Shown here: piece by piece, positions 4,821 through 6,665 of the stretch
Layout: every line of letters starts with the position of its first letter
Position numbering within the stretch: position 1 is the stretch's first letter
DNA from: DATDYA01 sp035289165
Lineage (GTDB): Bacteria; Patescibacteriota; Patescibacteriia; Magasanikbacterales; GWA2-37-8
DNA: 6,665 nt
Direction: 5' to 3'
Assembly: GCA_035289165.1 (NCBI GenBank)
Contig: DATDYA010000056.1
Span: forward strand, 1-6,665
Notes under the pieces: model-generated
What the model was told of the DNA's origin: nothing
The model's database searches: none
Seen by the model: only the letters and a program-made list of their open reading frames with translations
Made by a program: the position numbers and the translations under genes

Positions 4821-4857
4821 ATAAAACACCCCGAAATTATGGGGTGTTTTATTTATT
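4821..4857 (+). terminator. Intrinsic terminator, probably bidirectional
   Basis: A perfect 12-bp stem, ATAAAACACCCC (4821-4832) with GGGGTGTTTTAT (4841-4852), around an eight-base loop, then TTATT. Read on the minus strand the stem is followed by TTTTTC, so it can work in both directions. It closes the unit begun at 4552-4580. Confidence 0.88.
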
Positions 4858-5003
4858 GCGTAGCCAACAGTGTGTTAGTAGATTTAGAACTGCCAATAGA
4901 TGGGGGTAGAGTAAAAAAGTTGTCTTTAATTGTAAGAAGGAAGCGGCGGAGAAGAGATATTAAGAGAATTGGTCCGGGCTGCGCTGGAAAAGGTGCGGGA
5001 GGT
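4858..5003. other. Intergenic stretch without a supported gene
   Basis: No RNA gene or convincing CDS is seen. A frame open from further left ends at 5051 and reads as a very basic segment here, but it would have to be translated through the terminator at 4821-4857 and has no ribosome site. The stretch 4934-4975 is almost all purine on the + strand (GAAGGAAG, GGCGGAGAAGAGA). Confidence 0.5.
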
Positions 5004-5037
5004 TTGAGTTGTAATTTTGTTAAAAATATATTAAAAT
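5004..5037 (+). promoter_or_regulatory. Overlapping promoters of the lamin-tail gene
   Basis: Two -35/-10 pairs each have exactly 17-bp spacing: TTGAGT (5004-5009) with TATATT (5027-5032), and TTGTAA (5009-5014) with TAAAAT (5032-5037). Start sites would fall near 5039-5044. The surrounding DNA is AT-rich, so one pair may be fortuitous. Confidence 0.5.
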
Positions 5038-5072
5038 TATTTCATAACTAAAATTTAATTTACAAGGAGGCT

Positions 5073-6665
5073 ATGCAAAAAAGAATTTTTGTAATTACTG
5101 TTGGCATTGTCGGCAGTTTTTTTATTTTATTTAATTTTGTTCGCGCGGCGAATACAGATATTGTAATTAATGAAATCGGGGGCAGTGCCGCGAGCGGGCA
5201 CGAGTGGATAGAAATTTGGAATAAGGGTGCGGAGCCAGTAGATATTGCGGCCTGGAAATTTTGGGAAAACGAAACAAATCACGGGTTAAGTGCAAGCACA
5301 ACAGACAGTGTGATAGCCCCGGGGGAGTTTGGGGTTGTTTGCCAGGAGGCGGAAACTTTTCTTTTGGATTACCCCAGTTTTTTGGGTTCGGTGTTGGATT
5401 CTTCTTGGAGCAGTTTGAATGAATCGGGTGAGGAGATTGGGTTAAAAGATGAGGGGGAAAATTTTATCGAACAATTTACATATATACCCGCACCAAATAA
5501 TTCTTTGGAAAGAATTAACCCACTTATTTCTGTTTACGATTCTACCAATTGGCGCGAACATGAGGGCGGCAGCACGGTCGGGGCTATTAACAGTGTTTAC
5601 TCTATTCTGCCACCGGTTGTTCCGACGACTACCCCGGAAACACCAACAAGTACACCCGAGACGCCGACGACCACACCGGAACTTATTAATTTGTGGGGCT
5701 TTATTAAAATAAATGAATTTGTTTCCGACCCGGTCGATGGAAATGAGTGGGTGGAGTTTTTTAATACCACCAGTACACCATTTGATATGTCTGGCGGGCT
5801 TCTTTGTGATAACCGTGACACCACCTCGACTTGTAAAATGACCACCGGCACGATAACTGGCCCGGGTTGGTTGTATTTTGATCTTGGGACAAAAAGTTTT
5901 TTAAATAACGATGCGGACAGTGTCGTGTTGTTTAATGCTAATAGTGAAACCATAGACAGAGCCGATTACGCTGGCGTCAGCGTGCCCGAGAAGGGCGAGT
6001 CGTTGGCTCGCGGCAGTGATGGTGTTGGGTCGTTCGCAATCACCCGCTCTATTACGCTGGGGGCAACTAATGTTATTACCCCGCGCCCTGCTCCGAGCGG
6101 GGGTGGTGGAGGGGGTGGAACCACGACTCCGGTCCCAACAAAAACAGAAACCAAAACTGAAACAAAGACCGAGGCGCCGCTAAATATTTCTACGTCAACA
6201 ATCGCGAGCGGTATGGTTATTAATGAGTTATATCCAAATCCTTCGGGCTCAGACACCGGGAGTGAATTTATTGAGTTAAAAAATACTAGTGAAAAAGAAA
6301 TTAATCTTGTTGGCTGGAAAATCTTCGACACTACTAAAACATTTGGATTGAGTGGTGTAATTCAGCCGGGGAAAATAATTTACTTTAAACGTACGGTTAC
6401 AAATATTTCTTTAAATAATTCCACCAAAGAAGAAGTGCGCCTATTAACACCAACTAATGTGTTAGCAGATTACGTAACCTATGACAAAGCCCCAGAGGGC
6501 GAGAGTTATAACCGTTTTGGCAATAACTGGGACTGGTCGAGTGAACCAACGCCCGGTGAAGATAACGAGGCAGTTATCGAGGACGAAACAAAAATTATTT
6601 GGAAAATAAAAGCACCAACTCAAGGCGAGCCGGGCGAAGTTTTGGTCTTTGGTGCAGAAGATTCG
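5073..6665 (+). CDS. Secreted protein with three lamin-tail domains, 3' end outside window
   Basis: 531 codons are open to the right edge. Residues 1-26 form a signal peptide: QKR, a hydrophobic core to about 23, and a VRAA cleavage region. Three lamin-tail domains (LTD, an immunoglobulin-like fold) follow. LTD1 (about 29-178) begins DIVINEIG, with HEWIEIWN and WREHEGGSTVGAIN near its end. LTD2 (about 208-334) begins FIKINEFVSDP, with NEWVEFFN and a possible disulfide pair Cys245/Cys254. LTD3 (about 381-498) begins MVINELYPNPSG, with SEFIELKN and EPTPGEDN at its end. A Thr/Pro linker with TPETP repeats (180-203) and a linker of seven Gly plus KTET repeats (about 337-380) separate them. The final visible segment (IWKIKAPTQGEPGEVLVFG) may open another immunoglobulin-like domain. 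The role is probably at the cell surface; the ligand is unknown. A full AAGGAGG (5064-5070) lies only 2 nt before the ATG, unusually close, but no other start codon preserves the signal peptide. Confidence 0.92.
   Translation, partial: MQKRIFVITVGIVGSFFILFNFVRAANTDIVINEIGGSAASGHEWIEIWNKGAEPVDIAAWKFWENETNHGLSASTTDSVIAPGEFGVVCQEAETFLLDYPSFLGSVLDSSWSSLNESGEEIGLKDEGENFIEQFTYIPAPNNSLERINPLISVYDSTNWREHEGGSTVGAINSVYSILPPVVPTTTPETPTSTPETPTTTPELINLWGFIKINEFVSDPVDGNEWVEFFNTTSTPFDMSGGLLCDNRDTTSTCKMTTGTITGPGWLYFDLGTKSFLNNDADSVVLFNANSETIDRADYAGVSVPEKGESLARGSDGVGSFAITRSITLGATNVITPRPAPSGGGGGGGTTTPVPTKTETKTETKTEAPLNISTSTIASGMVINELYPNPSGSDTGSEFIELKNTSEKEINLVGWKIFDTTKTFGLSGVIQPGKIIYFKRTVTNISLNNSTKEEVRLLTPTNVLADYVTYDKAPEGESYNRFGNNWDWSSEPTPGEDNEAVIEDETKIIWKIKAPTQGEPGEVLVFGAEDS

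Noticed and set aside
4605..5051. A 148-codon forward frame as a gene
   Set aside because: It has no ribosome site at its start, runs through the long hairpin and the terminator at 4821-4857, and its composition (Trp/Pro-rich then poly-Arg) looks like translated non-coding DNA.
5627..5692. A tandem repeat or CRISPR-like array
   Set aside because: The repetition comes from codons for a Thr/Pro/Glu linker between lamin-tail domains; units are short, variable and in frame.
1..6665. GC-skew switch confirming the origin
   Set aside because: Inspecting individual rows by eye, G exceeds or about equals C on the + strand on both sides of 4400, so no clear reversal is visible at this scale; a genome-wide calculation is needed.

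Overview
The window looks like chromosomal DNA from a Candidate Phyla Radiation (Patescibacteria, probably Parcubacteria-like) bacterium. This is inferred from gene content: a class A penicillin-binding protein, a small secreted 3D-domain protein, a TraR/DksA-type zinc-finger protein abutting a short signal peptidase II gene, and a large secreted protein with tandem lamin-tail domains joined by Thr/Pro- and Gly-rich linkers. Stop codons fit the standard bacterial code. No marker gene fixes the phylum, so the assignment is tentative.

Left part (1-3960). A class A PBP gene runs leftward and leaves the window at base 1 with 740 codons visible. A 3D-domain exported protein gene runs rightward from 2349. 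Their promoters are back to back and their -35 boxes share the same bases, so a wall-building and a probable wall-remodelling gene share one control region. After a terminator, a two-gene leftward operon follows: the zinc-finger gene first, then lspA. Its promoter is recognisable at 3915-3943.

Centre (3960-4850). This is the most unusual part. A leftward transcription unit of about 300 nt has a near-consensus extended -10 promoter, several stable hairpins and a strong intrinsic terminator, but no convincing ORF. I read it as a structured non-coding RNA that I cannot match to tmRNA, RNase P RNA, SRP RNA or 6S RNA. Next comes an AT-rich stretch (about 4300-4545) with three DnaA boxes in one orientation within 41 bp. 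They are flanked by two near-perfect palindromes whose 24-bp cores are exact reverse complements of each other. This looks like a replication origin. A second extended -10 promoter then fires rightward into a G-rich unit that may encode a 35-residue single-pass membrane protein, followed by a long hairpin and a 12-bp-stem terminator. The promoters on either side of the putative origin therefore both point away from it.

Right part (4853-6665). About 150 bp with no supported gene leads to overlapping promoters, a full Shine-Dalgarno sequence and a long gene for a secreted three-lamin-tail-domain protein that runs off the right edge (531 codons visible).

Most transcription diverges from 4300-4545, as expected around oriC; the 3D gene is the exception. 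There is no dnaA gene in the window. By eye, G exceeds C or roughly equals it on the + strand on both sides, so base skew within the window does not independently confirm an origin.
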